A stretch of DNA of 64,000 nt from Agelaius tricolor. Lineage: Eukaryota; Chordata; Aves; Passeriformes; Icteridae. Shown piece by piece: positions 1 through 12,400 of the stretch (position 1 is its first letter; each line of letters opens with the position of its first letter). The stretch spans positions 28,238,744-28,302,743 of the forward strand of contig JALJCS010000004.1 in the NCBI GenBank assembly GCA_023055355.1. The letters run 5' to 3'. Under the pieces are notes generated by a model. The model saw only the letters and a list, made by a program, of their open reading frames with translations, was not told the origin of the DNA and made no database searches. Made by a program: the position numbers and the translations under genes.

Positions 1-641
1 GAGGTAGCTGTGCCCCTGCAGCCCATGGAGGTCCACAGGGATGGAGAGATCCACCTGCAGCCGGTGGAGGAGCCTCACCCTGGAGCAGGTAGATGTCTGA
101 GAGGAGGCTGTGACCGTGTGGGAGGCATATGGAGAGAGTGGCCTTGCTCCCATGCTGGAGCAACCTGTCCTTCCACAGGAGTGCACCCCACGGAAGAGTG
201 ACTTAAGCTGCAGCAGTTTGAGGAAGACTGTTGTCTGTGGGATGGACTCTTGTTGGAGAAGCTCTCAGTGAACAGTCTCCCATGGGAGGGACATGGTGGT
301 GCAGCAGGGGAAAGACTTTTCTCCCTGAGCAGCATGAGAAGCCACAGGTGATGAAATGACCATAACCCCCATGCCATCTCCTTGCGCTGCCGGGGTAGAA
401 GGTAGTTCTGGGGAGAAGGAGGGGTGGGGGGAAGGTGTTGCTAAGGGCTTACTTTGCTTCTCATTACTATCTCATTATCCTTCTCTGATGCTCTTTTGTT
501 AGCAATAAGTTTACTCTAAGCCAAGCCTGTTTTTCCATTGCTGGTGATTGATGAGTGATCTCTCCAAGCCTTTATGTGAACTCATGAACCCATTGCAGAG
601 GGTAGCAAGGGCTTTTGTGGGTGCCAAGGTCAGCTCTACTA
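1..641 (+). mobile_element. Avian ERV LTR, 3' part (degraded)
   Basis: The block carries the repeated 'cccatggagg.. ..ctggagcagg' phrases typical of a widespread avian LTR. It also has the downstream landmarks of that LTR: a ggggtggggggaaggtg stretch near 423, 'ctcattatcc' near 470, and a closing 'gtgggtgccaaggtcag..ctactaca' near 610-641. The same landmarks occur in the same order in the fuller copy at 39384-40512, so the two are diverged members of one family. The 5' part lies before the window. Short open frames here on both strands are by-products of the LTR and are not genes. The family assignment is from memory of the pattern; the boundaries are approximate. Confidence 0.6.
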
Positions 642-1011
642 CACTCCTCATTTTATTTCCTGCTCAGAAAAATTATTTCAGGTATTTCTGTTACAAGTTT
701 TGACTTCTGATTTTGTGCACTGGTCATTCAGATAACTAAATACATCCATTGAACCTGCCTTCTTTGTGAAGTTTTCATTAGACACAATATGAGAATACAG
801 GAAACCTCCTTGTAGTTTGGAAAAAATGATAGAATTTTTCCATCAGTGTTCTATCACAGTGTTCCTGGATGAGCACCAGAGAAGTCTTGAAGAAGAACTG
901 AATGTCTGTACCTTTACTTATACCTAATTACTCTTTAAACAATTCTTGGACAGCCTGTCCTGCTGAGGCCTCCCTGTTTTGACTTGACATTACCCTGTTG
1001 GGTTAAAGTGG

Positions 1012-1075
1012 GATAGAATAGAATAGAATAGAATAGAATAGAATAGAATAGAATAGAATAGAATAGAATAGAATA
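1012..1075. repeat. (AATAG)n pentanucleotide microsatellite
   Basis: About 13 near-perfect copies of a five-base unit, with no interruptions visible. It lies between the LTR fragment and the old CR1. The unique-looking DNA at 642-1011 shows no gene. Confidence 0.95.
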
Positions 1076-1179
1076 GCTCCAGAGCTACAATTATTATCTG
1101 CACCAACTGTGCCTCGATGCAGGGAGAACAGATTAGCATCTTCTTGTCTATTTTCCCTTCTCAGGAAGATGCAGAGAGT

Positions 1180-1965
1180 AAAGATGTCACCTCACAGGCT
1201 CCTTTTCTCCAAACTAGACAAGCTCAAGTGATTAGACTTAGTCACTTCTCACAGGACATGCTTTCCAGTGCTTTCACCAGCTTTGTTGCACTCCTCCAAA
1301 TACATTTAAAGACCTTAAAATTTTTAATTATGAGGCCCGGCACCACAGTGCATACAGTACTCAAGATGAGGCCACACCAACACTGAATAAAATCAATTCT
1401 TTTGATCAGCTGGTGATACAGCACTTGATAACCGTAGGGCAGCTCTCCTGCTGCTGCTCCTCTCCCAATTTAAACTTGTGTTCAGTGTTACTCTGTCTCA
1501 AATGCAGAATCTGACACTTAATAAATTTCATGTCATTGGTCATCAAATGCTATGTTCTACCCAGCTCTCTCTGCAAAGATTCCTGTCTCTTAAGCAACTC
1601 TCAGGTATCATTGATAAATTTGATGGAGCATTCAGATTTTGCATAGAGACCATTTGTAAAAACGTTGAACAGAACATCCCCCAAAGTTAAAGCCTGAGAA
1701 ACACCACCGGCTAGTTGCTGACCAGATGCAGCCAGTTCTTCACAGGTGGACAACTCCTTCAGAAGACTATTCTGAGACAGTATCAAAAACATTATGTAAA
1801 TCCAGATGAACTACATTCACTCTGCTCCCTTCATCCACCAGCAGGATTGTGATATCTTATTGTAGAAAGATATCAAATTAGATAGGATTTTCCCTTTCTG
1901 ATCATGTTGACCATGTCTGATGCTTGTGTTGGACTTCAGCAGAACCCAGTATCATCTTTGAGAAA
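1180..1965 (-). mobile_element. CR1 LINE fragment, old, minus strand
   Basis: Read on the plus strand, the segment follows the antisense CR1 pattern: a 'ctccaaactagacaa' block near 1208, 'cacaggacatgctttccag' near 1250, 'gcatacagtactcaagatgaggcc' near 1350, then 'acaccaccggctagttgctgacc' near 1700. These correspond to the 3' UTR and the end of the reverse transcriptase ORF of CR1, ordered from the 3' end leftmost. Divergence is high and stops are frequent, so it is inactive. Short ORFs at 1117-1386, 1478-1690 and 1601-1792 are remnants or shadows of it. Confidence 0.65.
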
Positions 1966-1985
1966 TATTTAGTTGGGGCAATTTG

Positions 1986-2029
1986 GTTCAGCTCCTCAGA
2001 AATGACTGTTCAGCTCCTCAGAAATGACT
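1986..2029. repeat. 22-bp perfect tandem duplication
   Basis: Two identical 22-bp units, 1986-2007 and 2008-2029, lie head to tail just past the recognisable CR1. Perfect identity beside such a diverged element suggests a recent slippage or repair event. The following DNA, 2030-3240, is AT-rich and shows only a short (AAT)n run near 2684-2701 and no gene. Confidence 0.9.
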
Positions 2030-3244
2030 CTTTGTCTAGACCTTTTACTTTAGAAATAGTTAGACACAACCTGCATAATTGAAAAGGTAAAGGTAAATTG
2101 CAAATATGCCATATTAGCCATATCTCCTGGAGAAACAAAACCTAAGTCAGGTAGATAATTTATGGCACTAGATTTGGGAGCAGAGTCTGGGGCTTTAATA
2201 ATGATTATATTGAACCATATCTTTAATTCTATTTTATTGCTGTCTCCAAAATGCCCTCAACAAATTTTCTATAGGAATAAATTTTAAGCACTATTTATAA
2301 TAATCTGTTAGCACTTTTTTTAAAAGTTAAAATATTTGTACTTAAAATTTAGTCAGTTATCAAGTGTATTATATACACCACGATTTCCAAATGTTCACAG
2401 ACAGTATAACACAGATCTTAATTAAGAAGGTGAATGGTTTATATTAATACAAGGGTCTGTTCAGACCATAATATTGTGCATAATGCTTAATTCTGAAGAT
2501 GACAGCAAGTTAAAATTCAAAAGAAAATCTTTCTTTTATCAAGGTATAAAATAAACATAAATATGTGTATGTCATGACATTCCAATAAGGGATCTTTATA
2601 ATTTTTTAACATCTTTAGAGAGGAATGAAACTAGAAGAGGCATTAACTTGAGATGATAATAAAGACACCTCAGTGACTATATAATAATAAATAATAATAA
2701 ATACAACTACAAATTTTAGCAAGTTGCTATATTTATGATTAGGAGATGTTTCTAAATGCTTTGAAAAGACTTTCAAGATGCTAGAAATCTATTGCAGGGG
2801 TTAAAGCCTTCTGTGATGAGAAACATCTCCTTACATCAGTAGTCTGTATATCTGACTTTCATAAGTCCTTGAGCTAGATGGCAAAGAGTATGATTTCTGA
2901 AACTGAGTCTGATACTTTGATTTATGAAAATACAGTAGAAATAAAACAAAAAGAGAAGAAAAATGGGACATCTGGAGAAATGATACGCAGCAGTGTAATG
3001 TAGGGGGACAAGCCAAATATCTTGAAATATACATCATGCTCTGAGATAAACTCTTCCTGTTTCTTCTTACAGATGGAAAAATACAGTGCAGCACCACCCG
3101 ATCCACACGCTGGGCATGCTAGCAGCATTGTTAATATAACTCAGGTTGAGTAAGACTGACTTCACAGAGGAACATTGTTCTGTCTGTTGGATTTGAAGAA
3201 GCAGCACCCTGTGGATATTCATATTGGGTTTTAGTGGGGGGAAA

Positions 3245-3273
3245 AACAAACAAACAAACAAAACAAACAAAAT
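3245..3273. repeat. (CAAA)n short tetranucleotide repeat
   Basis: Six to seven imperfect copies of caaa, with one extra a. The flanking AT-rich DNA at 3274-5190 has no open frame with protein-like composition and no recognisable repeat. Confidence 0.8.
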
Positions 3274-5187
3274 TAAATATAAAACCCTCCCACACATAAT
3301 TTCTATCTAGAAATGGAAAATAAAGTTTTGCAATAATACATTAAAGCAAGCAAGAATAGTGGAGAATAAGCCTTGATCCAGTTGTAAACCTTGGAGTGAA
3401 TTTCATCCTCACCAAATTATGAATGGACAAATGTCACTAAATTTGTTTTTACTTGAAAGATCAAAATACTAGGGCACAATTCAACGGTGAAATACACAAA
3501 TGTTGCTATCAAGAATATATTTTAGAAAAGTGAATATTCACTGAGGGGAGGATGAAAGTCTATCAGTAAAGGCACAGAACTGACATCTGCTCCTGCTTCT
3601 GCTTCTTACCCTAAAAAACACTACTTGTCTCTTCCCAGACCCACCCTTCCCAAAATAAAGATTCCCAGATGAATTCATCATTGAAGATTAAAATAAGGAT
3701 AGTTGTAGAAACACTGGCAGTTGTAAACTCAGCTAAATATGTAAACTGCAAAAGTATGAACTACCTAATCGTTCACTAAAATGAAAAAATAGAAAAAAAA
3801 ACTTACCCAATAGTTGTAATTATGAAATTTTTTTTGCACATCAGTAAATGGAGACACTTTAAAACTTTGCTCTTTCATTAAAACAGCAAAATTCTTCTAG
3901 TTATAGGAAAGGGACAAAAATTAAATTTGAAGCCTTAGTCTGGCACTACTAACTTCAAATTCTTCAGGAATAAAGAAGATAAGACATTTATCCCTGAGCT
4001 GAAATTATGTTCTATCTATTTTGAGTCTGCTTGCACAAATGTGAGCCTTTCCAATGAGGAAAAATTTTTCTTTTTGTGGCAATGCTGTTGCAGAATGCCC
4101 ATCTAAAGCAAATGCTGCTGGGTAGCACATTTAAAATAGCTGTATTTGCTGACATTTGGAGTTGGTCAGTAAGTAAGGATATTTACAGTATGTCCTATTG
4201 TCTGAACTAGTACAGAATCACCAAAAAGTTGTGGCAAGCAGAGTTGCAAAAATTGTCCTACAGAAAGGAAATAAATCAAGAGGAGCAAGGTCATGAAGAA
4301 GGCATTGGAAATTGTTGTTATGCAAAAGCAGCTTGTATCATGCATTTTTTCAGCTAAAATTCTGTGATGAAATTCATGATTCAAATCCAAACTCTCCACA
4401 GTAAGTACTGCAAATTATGTATTTGAAGTAATGGTATGAACTGTGAGCATATTCAACCCATGTCACTCTGTAAAAGATCAGAAGCATTGTTCAGGGTTTT
4501 TCCTAAAATTAGAATGTACTGCAGAAGTAGGAATATGTCCTTAAAGACCCTTGTTGGATAAAGCATCATTCTTTACCTATTTGAATTGTAAGATCAGCTT
4601 ATATAAAAAGCAAGTAGTTCACTGCTTTTTCAAAAAAAAAACAACAAACCAAACTCAAAAAGAATTAAAGGAACTGACATAATTTTTAATCATTAGAATA
4701 CTTAAACATAATGTAATTTTTCAATGAGACTGGTACCTATTTTTCAAATTTAGAATTGAAATTTCTTTTTTCATTGTTAATTTTTATTAGCACATTTACT
4801 TGACTTTTAAGATTTATCCATTGCAAAAATTCAGTATGTACAGGAAACCACAATGGAACAGAGCAAATATCAGAAAGACGACAGTGAGAGTAATGAACTT
4901 TGGGGGAAATGGACTTGAAACCTATGTAATATAATGAATTGACAGAACTGAAATTAGCCTGATGTAACTTGAATTAGTTTTTGGAATCTGATTGCTGGAG
5001 TGATCAATGACCAAAAATTTATTATAGTGCCATTTTTAAATTTGCAAGCCATATGTCAAAAATCCTGTTCAAAACTGAGCCTTGCAAAAATGAAAATAAG
5101 TAAAGCCAATTGGAATGAATAATAGTAATAAATGGTATCTGTATTTTCCAGAAATTGGAAACATTGGAGAGTGGGAATTTGTCCTTT

Positions 5188-5190
<3 letters not shown>

Positions 5191-5248
<58 letters not shown>
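5191..5248. repeat. (AT)n(AC)n dinucleotide microsatellite
   Basis: About 24 AT units followed by five AC units. Short open frames crossing it on both strands encode alternating Ile/Tyr residues; they exist only because of the repeat. 5249-6136 is AT-rich with nothing recognised. Confidence 0.95.
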
Positions 5249-6136
5249 TGTATTTGTATTTTCTGATTCTGCTTTGTACTGTCCCTTTTAAATATTACAT
5301 GTTCCATTTCAGGAACATATTCTGCAAATTTCTGAATAATCTGACACCTAAATGTGTGGTTGGTACATTGAAAAAAAAAGTATTGTCAGCAACACAAAGT
5401 AAACAAACAAGTACATCAGTGAGCTAAAAGTAAGAACACATCAAATGTTCCCAAGAGGAATGCAGGTTAAAGAAAAAACCAAAACCAGTCCTGTACTATT
5501 TTTTTTAAAGTGAGAAAGATCAGGAAAGGAAAAGGTAAAACAAGTAACAGTAGAACTTAATGTCCAGTGCCATTTAAATTGCAAGTTATCTGCCTAGCTC
5601 AATAATATTGCAGTTTTGAAATCCTGAGTATGCAGAAATCTAGCCTACAATGAGACACTTTGAAAACTTGCATGTAACAGCATTGAAGCTAAAATAGTGG
5701 TTAATCAGAGAAAATGAGTTTTGATAGCCAGACTATATTTGGGGAACAAAATAATTAATAGAAAACTATTGTGAAATACTGCTAAAGCAAATGTTGATCT
5801 GATGAAGTATCTTTTGAACTGAAAGACTTATTATACAAAATATATTAGTCTATAGGCTACATTACATTGAAAAACAGGAAACTGATTCATTCGCCTGTCC
5901 ATTCCCTATAGTACCTACTGTTCAATATTCACTTACAAGTGTTAAATTTATCCTTAGGTGGGGTACCAGATAATTTATAGTACTCCTAAGTAGAATGTAT
6001 ATTTAATAAAAAAGTAAAAGTATATTGGAATTTCAGAAATTTAATGAAGATGCAAACAACTTATGAGTAACTTTCTCAGTGTGAAGTATGCCAGAATGCT
6101 GTGGGTAAGCTTAAATGCATTTTTTATCTCCTTTAG

Positions 6137-6205
6137 GTGCAGCAGATTTCCAACCAACACCACCGATATATGAGAAACTGAGGTGCAGCTACCAGGGAGA
6201 TACTG
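6137..6205 (+). other. Candidate 69-nt exon (weak)
   Basis: A pyrimidine-rich acceptor (tttttatctcctttag, 6121-6136) leads into an open segment that ends at a possible donor (GTGAAA, 6206). Reading two bases, then 22 codons, then one base gives a phase 1-1 symmetric exon containing ADFQPTPPIYEKLRCSYQGD. One frame is open across it. The donor is weak, the protein is not recognised and no partner exon was linked. In 64 kb of AT-rich DNA such intervals also arise by chance, so this is a prediction only. Confidence 0.18.
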
Positions 6206-7397
6206 GTGAAAAACATAAGAGGGGGTTTCACTTTTTAGTTCTATCCCTTGTTCTATGTGAGTATAGTCCCTTGGGGTGGTCAATGTAATGGAAATAGTCC
6301 TCATTCTTAACCTTCCCAGTGTTTCAGTAGCAAATGAGCCAATCTATAAAGTAACAGAGCAAATTCTGGATTTATTTCTGTAGCATTATGAAGGCATTAT
6401 TATTAAATTCACTACTGATATGGTTCTAGGACAGGTGGTAATAATTTATGAAGATGTTATTTCATAGCAGTATTTGAGTATTGACAGAAATACAAACTAA
6501 ATTAACAAAGATTATTATGCAATTCTACACTCAAGAAATTCTAAAACATGGAAAGTAGAAATATAGTTTCAAAATGCAGCCATTTGCATTTCAAAAATGA
6601 CAGCAGCAGTACAAAGGGGAAGGAAGCTGCTATAAAACATCTGAGAAACAGCTTCTTTGAAAAGGTTCTTCATAAACAAACCCAGAGTGAGGCACTCCAG
6701 AAAGTAAAAGGGACATGACTTGAGTCAGAGTGTTTGCAACTTTCCAATGTGACTACAAAAACATCTTCTAAAACAGCAATAAGAAAGAAAGTACTCGGGA
6801 AAAGGAATGACTGAAAGCTCTTGTACACATATGCCTTTTTTCCTGACTCAGGTAGTAGTAACAGTTATCAGTGAAGTGCCCACTGATTCCTAGTTTACTG
6901 TGAAACAATCCTCTTTTCCAGTAGAGTTGACAGTTTCTCTTGGAGAGTTCTGGATAGTGCACTCGAGAAGAAAATGGGCATCATATCTGAGCAAATGGGG
7001 ACTCATCTGACTCAGCTGATTTTCTCCTGAAAATAAAAAAATTGGGCAATCATAATGGATTTCAAACCCCATATTTATGATGACAATTCATAGGAACTAA
7101 ATCACTTGCTTCTAATCTATATGAAGAGATACCTTTGAGTTGAAGGATTTTTAGTCAATTTTGAAATATTTTTAAGGCTACTGAGGAAAAGAACCAGTAC
7201 AAATAATTGCAATAGTTCTGGCTTCATTTTTCCAAGCCTCTTACCCTCCAGACAGGATAATTTACTGTTGAGCAAAGCTTTTAACTAGACAAGTGAAACA
7301 AAAATACACTGAGCTTGAAACAGCACCATTTGCTAATCAATCATGGTGAAGTAGATAATACAAGCAGTAGCCTCAATTCTTACCAACTCAGAAAGTA
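6206..7397. other. AT-rich intergenic or intronic DNA
   Basis: No repeat family, RNA gene or protein-like frame was recognised. The open frames here are under 70 codons and have no recognisable motif. Confidence 0.6.
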
Positions 7398-7479
7398 TGT
7401 GTGTGTGTGTATGCATGTGTATCTGTCTCTGTGTCTGTGTGTCTGTGTGTCTGTGTGTCTGTGTCTGTGTGTCTGTGTT
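7398..7479. repeat. Compound (GT)n / (CTGTGT)n microsatellite
   Basis: A (GT)n run followed by ctgtgt/ctgtct hexamer variants, about 82 bp. Open frames on both strands (Cys/Val-rich on plus, His/Thr-rich on minus) are by-products of the repeat. Confidence 0.95.
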
Positions 7480-9114
7480 GATATGGACCTGAGCAAGCAG
7501 AAGGTCTGGGTTTCCATTTTCTGAAGCTTATGCTTGAGACAGTGCAACAGAGTGCAAATTTACCCAGGTGAAAGGGTAAAGGTCTTTTCTTCACATGACA
7601 TTCTTACCCACTATTTGGTTTACTGAAAAGGTAGCCTTACTCTATGTTCAAAACTCACCTTGTTAAATTAATCCATCACAAAACAATAATAAAAGAGTTG
7701 TTTGATTATTCATTATTTATATTTGATTTGCATTAAGCAGTGTGCTGGTTCAAAAAAAGAAAAGATTAGCATCAATCTGATCAATATTTCTGTAGAAAGT
7801 TTTTCAACAACTAGAGGTAATATACACTTCTCTCTCTAAGTTATATATAGTGATATACATATATATATAAATGTAAACATCAGTTTATTGTTTAGAGAAA
7901 GGTTTTTATTGATAAACTGTGAGTCATTACAACAGTGTCTATCTGTCACATAAAAATATGGCTCTTTCACAGGTCTCCCATTTCTTTTCCAGAGATTTTG
8001 AATGATTCATTTTGTAGTAGTTCCCAGGGAATTTTATTTTATAGATAGGATGCTGGTTATTGTCATGAGCACTTGAAAAATTTCTTTATCAGTACAGTGC
8101 TAGCATTTTATGTTAACTTTATGGTTTAATAGAGGTTGTCTAATTGTGATGTGATTACAAGTGAAATAATTAAGCATTAATTACTGCCTTTTTTAAGATA
8201 CACAGGATTTTCTTATGAGCACTTTTCAGAGATGGCTACTACAGTAAATATTTTAATTTCTTGATACTCTTACCCAAGTGCTCCAAATTAATAAGAGTTT
8301 GCTTTTCTCCTCAAAATTGTAAAGGAACACACCAATGTAACCATTAAGATGTGTAGAATGGGAATTTTTATATCACCAAAATGTAATTTAATTGATTAAC
8401 CTGATATCATTTTTTTCCATAGTGATCACCCTTCTGCTTAAAATATTTTAGAAGTAGTTAGTCACTATTCCCTCTATGAGAAACAGGACTACTAATTAAA
8501 AATACCTAAGAAATCTGTTTTCCTTTTTCATGAAGAAAATTAATGGTGCCATTTTAAATAGTAAAACTTGTTTTTTAATTAGAATCTTACGGAAAATAAT
8601 CTTTTGACCCAATCTTCCTTAATGTTTACAGTTTTAAGTATTGTTATATAGCATGAGGAAACAGCAAAAGAAAAGCTTTAAGAGCTCAAGTTCAGACTTT
8701 CTACTCAGTCATAACAGCAACTGAATTAAACAAGTGGAACTCTCCTGTTAAGGTTCTTTCAGAAAGTCACCAGAAATGTATTGTAATTCATATGAATCTT
8801 GCTTTCACAGTCTGGTTGGCTCTTGCAGTTCTTGGCATGTCAACCTAATTTATTATTTCCAGTCCTGCAACCTTCTCATCTGTGTGGGTGGGTGATTCAG
8901 CTAGTGGCACATTTCCCTGTCAATCAGTAAACAAGTCAAGTGATACTCATTGTTCAACCAGAGAGGCCATCTTTCGATGAGACATATGAATAAAAGTATG
9001 ATCTTGCAGGAGTTTGTAATACCTCACAGAACATTTTGCAAATCTGGGAACTTTGTGCCTTTTGCCTGAAGCTTAGTTCTCTAGTACTGCAATCAATACT
9101 TAATTTTACTTTAT
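7480..9114. other. AT-rich intergenic or intronic DNA
   Basis: Includes a short tatata-rich patch near 7845-7870. Possible splice sites near 7603 and 7660 have no credible partner site around an open segment. No gene or repeat is recognised. Confidence 0.6.
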
Positions 9115-9117
9115 AGA

Positions 9118-9180
9118 ATATTCACAGAATACTTTGAATTGGAAAGCACTTACAAGGACCATCAGGTCCAACTGTTAAGT
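9118..9180 (-). mobile_element. CR1 3'-tail fragment, minus strand
   Basis: The plus strand reads 'cacagaatactttgaattgg' then 'aggaccatcaggtccaac'. This matches the antisense 3' terminal block of avian CR1 elements (cacagaat..ggttggaa..accatc..gtccaac). Only about 60 bp remains, a typical 5'-truncated CR1 stub. Confidence 0.55.
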
Positions 9181-9406
9181 GAATGGCCAATACAGAGATA
9201 AAACACACAACATTTTGTAAAATAACATTTTGTAACATTTTGATTAATTAAAATGGCAAAAATATTTGTATTTTTTCATGTTGTATATGCACGTTGTCTC
9301 ATCTCCACATTACGAGTGGCACACACCTGAACAACTGTTTCTCCAATAAAAATTTTTCACAGTCGTGTTTCTGTTCATCTTCACCCTTGCATTAATGGTA
9401 CATTAA

Positions 9407-9472
9407 TGTAGTGTATAGTAGTGTATATGTAGTGTGTAGTGTATATGTAGTGTATAGTATATATGTAGTGTA
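9407..9472. repeat. TAGTGTATATG minisatellite
   Basis: Five to six imperfect copies of an 8-13 bp unit built from tagtgtata(tg). No coding potential. Confidence 0.85.
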
Positions 9473-12400
9473 AGTTTTTGACTTTATACTAAACCTGTTG
9501 TTTTTCTTTCTTCAGGGTACAAAAAAAAATTAATCCATAGAAAAAGTGTGCTAATTTCAGTCAAAATTCAGTATTCATAGCTATAATTTGACTATCCAAT
9601 ACCTTGTACTGCTACAGCACCTGCAACTGTTTAGTTATCAAAGGGCTTCAAGAACCCTAGCTAAAGACACTAAATTAAAGTTGAGGCCTGATAGTAATAT
9701 CTTCAGGTTAGCATCTTTCTGTAATGTGCTACAGTTTTCTTTGGGATTGTACTGAACTATTACAACATGCTTTTAAGGTAGGGAGGTAAAGTAATCTCCA
9801 TTATATTGACATAAATGAAACCTTCCATTCAGTTACACAGAGACATCAAACTCTGAATAATTTCACCTAGACTCAGACATAGCTGTCCTCTTAAACTTGA
9901 AATATTTCCCTTCAACTCCATCTGTGAAGTGTTTGATTGCATGCCAAAGTCATTAAGTGATTGATTTATAACACTTCTTATATTGTTAAAATGAAGCCTT
10001 ATTTTACCTCAGAAGCAGCACTACATTGATGATAGGTGAAGTGACTTTTTCATTATAAATTCCTTAGACACTAAAAACCTAAAATAAATGTTAATAATTT
10101 CTTCAATCATCTTATTGGATGAGAGAGGTTTCATATCATTCTCATATCCATTTTCCCTTTTGATGTTTTCCCATTCATGTTTCCAGATATTTAGAAGTTG
10201 TGTCAACTAAATAGCTATTTCAATAGTGTTTCTTGCAGTACCATTTATTAAAAACTATGTCATTTTCAAAGTTCTCCCTAACTTTTATACAAGAAAATCA
10301 AAGTCACAGTATTACTTTTGAGGTTTAGATTTTTCCTAATGTCCTTCTTAATATCAGAGCTTTGACTAGTGCTGTTATTCACTATTCTTCACTCCATTTC
10401 TCCAATCTGTGTTTCAAGTTTTCTGATCTGTTTTTCTTTATTTTTTTAAACTATTTTTTAGAAAGACATTGGCAAAATATAATAATCCATAAATTACTGG
10501 GCACAATAGCTAATTCCAGAGCAGAGGTATGACCTCTTTACTCCTGAAAACATTAATCAACTAATTTTTAAACAAATTGTTATCTTTTTGCAGCCACATT
10601 ATCCTTATTGAAATGTGGTTTTTCCATACATGTGAAATCCAGAATGTTTTGCATGGCTTAACTGGGATATGCATGGAAAAATGGCAGAATGAGGATTTTT
10701 TTTCTCCCTTTTGTGTTTTCTAACCTTGTTTCATAATTATTTAAGCACAAACATACTTCACTACTTGAAATTACAACAGATTTAAAATTATAAATGAGAA
10801 AATTTGATTCTAAGGTATTAATAAACATTGCTAATAATTACACTCAGATATTTGTCTTTCCTTGGAGTTATATTGTAGCACGTCTCTTGCTATGCAAGCA
10901 TCTACTTCCCTATTGTTCTAATTTTGATCTCAAAGGATGCATCATCTGTCACTAAATGTTCAATATATAAGTGCTCATTTTGTTTCTTTTCATTCACTGT
11001 AGAAGCAGAGAACAAGAGTGTCCCTCTGGTGTGCTCATCAAAATTGTGATCTCACTCATTAAAATGCACAGAAACTGGCTTTTTTCTTTTATCCACAGTC
11101 CATCATAACTTTATTGTTTGAATCTCATTAACACTCTGTTACTTTTCTTTCTCTTTAGAATTCATTTTTTTTGTTTTGGTTTTAGATTTTTTTTTTGTTT
11201 TCATTTTTGTTTTTTTGTTTTTCTGTGTTTTTTCTCCTCCCTTATAGGAAATTAATTAAACAGAAACAAAAAAAAAATTATTGCATATAGATTTCTCAGC
11301 TGACTTTATGTGTCAGCATTTGAAGCATATCTTATAGTATTTATGTAACCTTGTACCATAATTTAATGGAAAAGTAAAATACTTTATGTCATTTAAACTT
11401 CATGGTTTTTTGTGCAAAATTATCAGTTATTAAATATTTTTCTATTTTATTTCTTATTTTATTTATTTTTTATATTATTTATTATTCTATTTATTCCCAT
11501 CTGAACTTTTCTTCTCATACACCTTCAGATATTAGTATTAAGATTAGAATTATTTTTTAAAGTTATTACCAATCTTTCCTTATCCTGGAAGTAAGATATC
11601 AAATCCAATATCTTTTTCCAAAAATTAATCAATCAGAAGTATTTTAGTGCTATATTATTTTCCAATGATCATCTAAGACTGTACTAGATGTACATTCATT
11701 CTCCATCTTTGTATATGTACATGCATGTACATACATAAACACTACTTTTTCAGTATTATATTCTGTTTTTTTTCTTTTAAGTCCCTCTTTCTTGGCAGAA
11801 AAGAATAGTGCAGAATTTGGGATCAAAAATGAATTAAGTGTATCCAGTCTTCCTCCTCTTTTCCCTTGGTAATCAATATTCACAATAAAACTTAGAAAAA
11901 AGAAGTACTTGTGTACAGTTCTCTTTAAGACCCTGAATTCATCACTGAAAATGGGAAAAAGTGTTGAACATTTTTGCAGTCATTAAAATAAAATACTTTC
12001 TTTACATGTTACCTCATCTTATCTCTTGGACAATTTGGCATCCAATTACTGGTATGAATGTGAATGAGTATATATTTTTCCAAATCAATAAATTTATTCA
12101 CTTAACTCAGAGCCATAACAAAGGAGTACCTATTGATCTGCAAACTGGACCTCACAGAATTTTCTATAGCTAATATACAAGTTGGTTGGCAATAGTCCCT
12201 GAAGATCTTCTTATCACTAGATAACAAGAGTTAAGGATCATTAGAGTAATGAGTGATTTGACTATCTGTCTTCACAGTGATTTGTGAAGTAATATTGTTT
12301 CTTAAAATCTTCTTCAAAAAAAAAACACAACTCTATCAATAATGTACTATTTTGTATAATTAGTTCACATGTTTGTACACACATAGATTTTGTATTTTTT

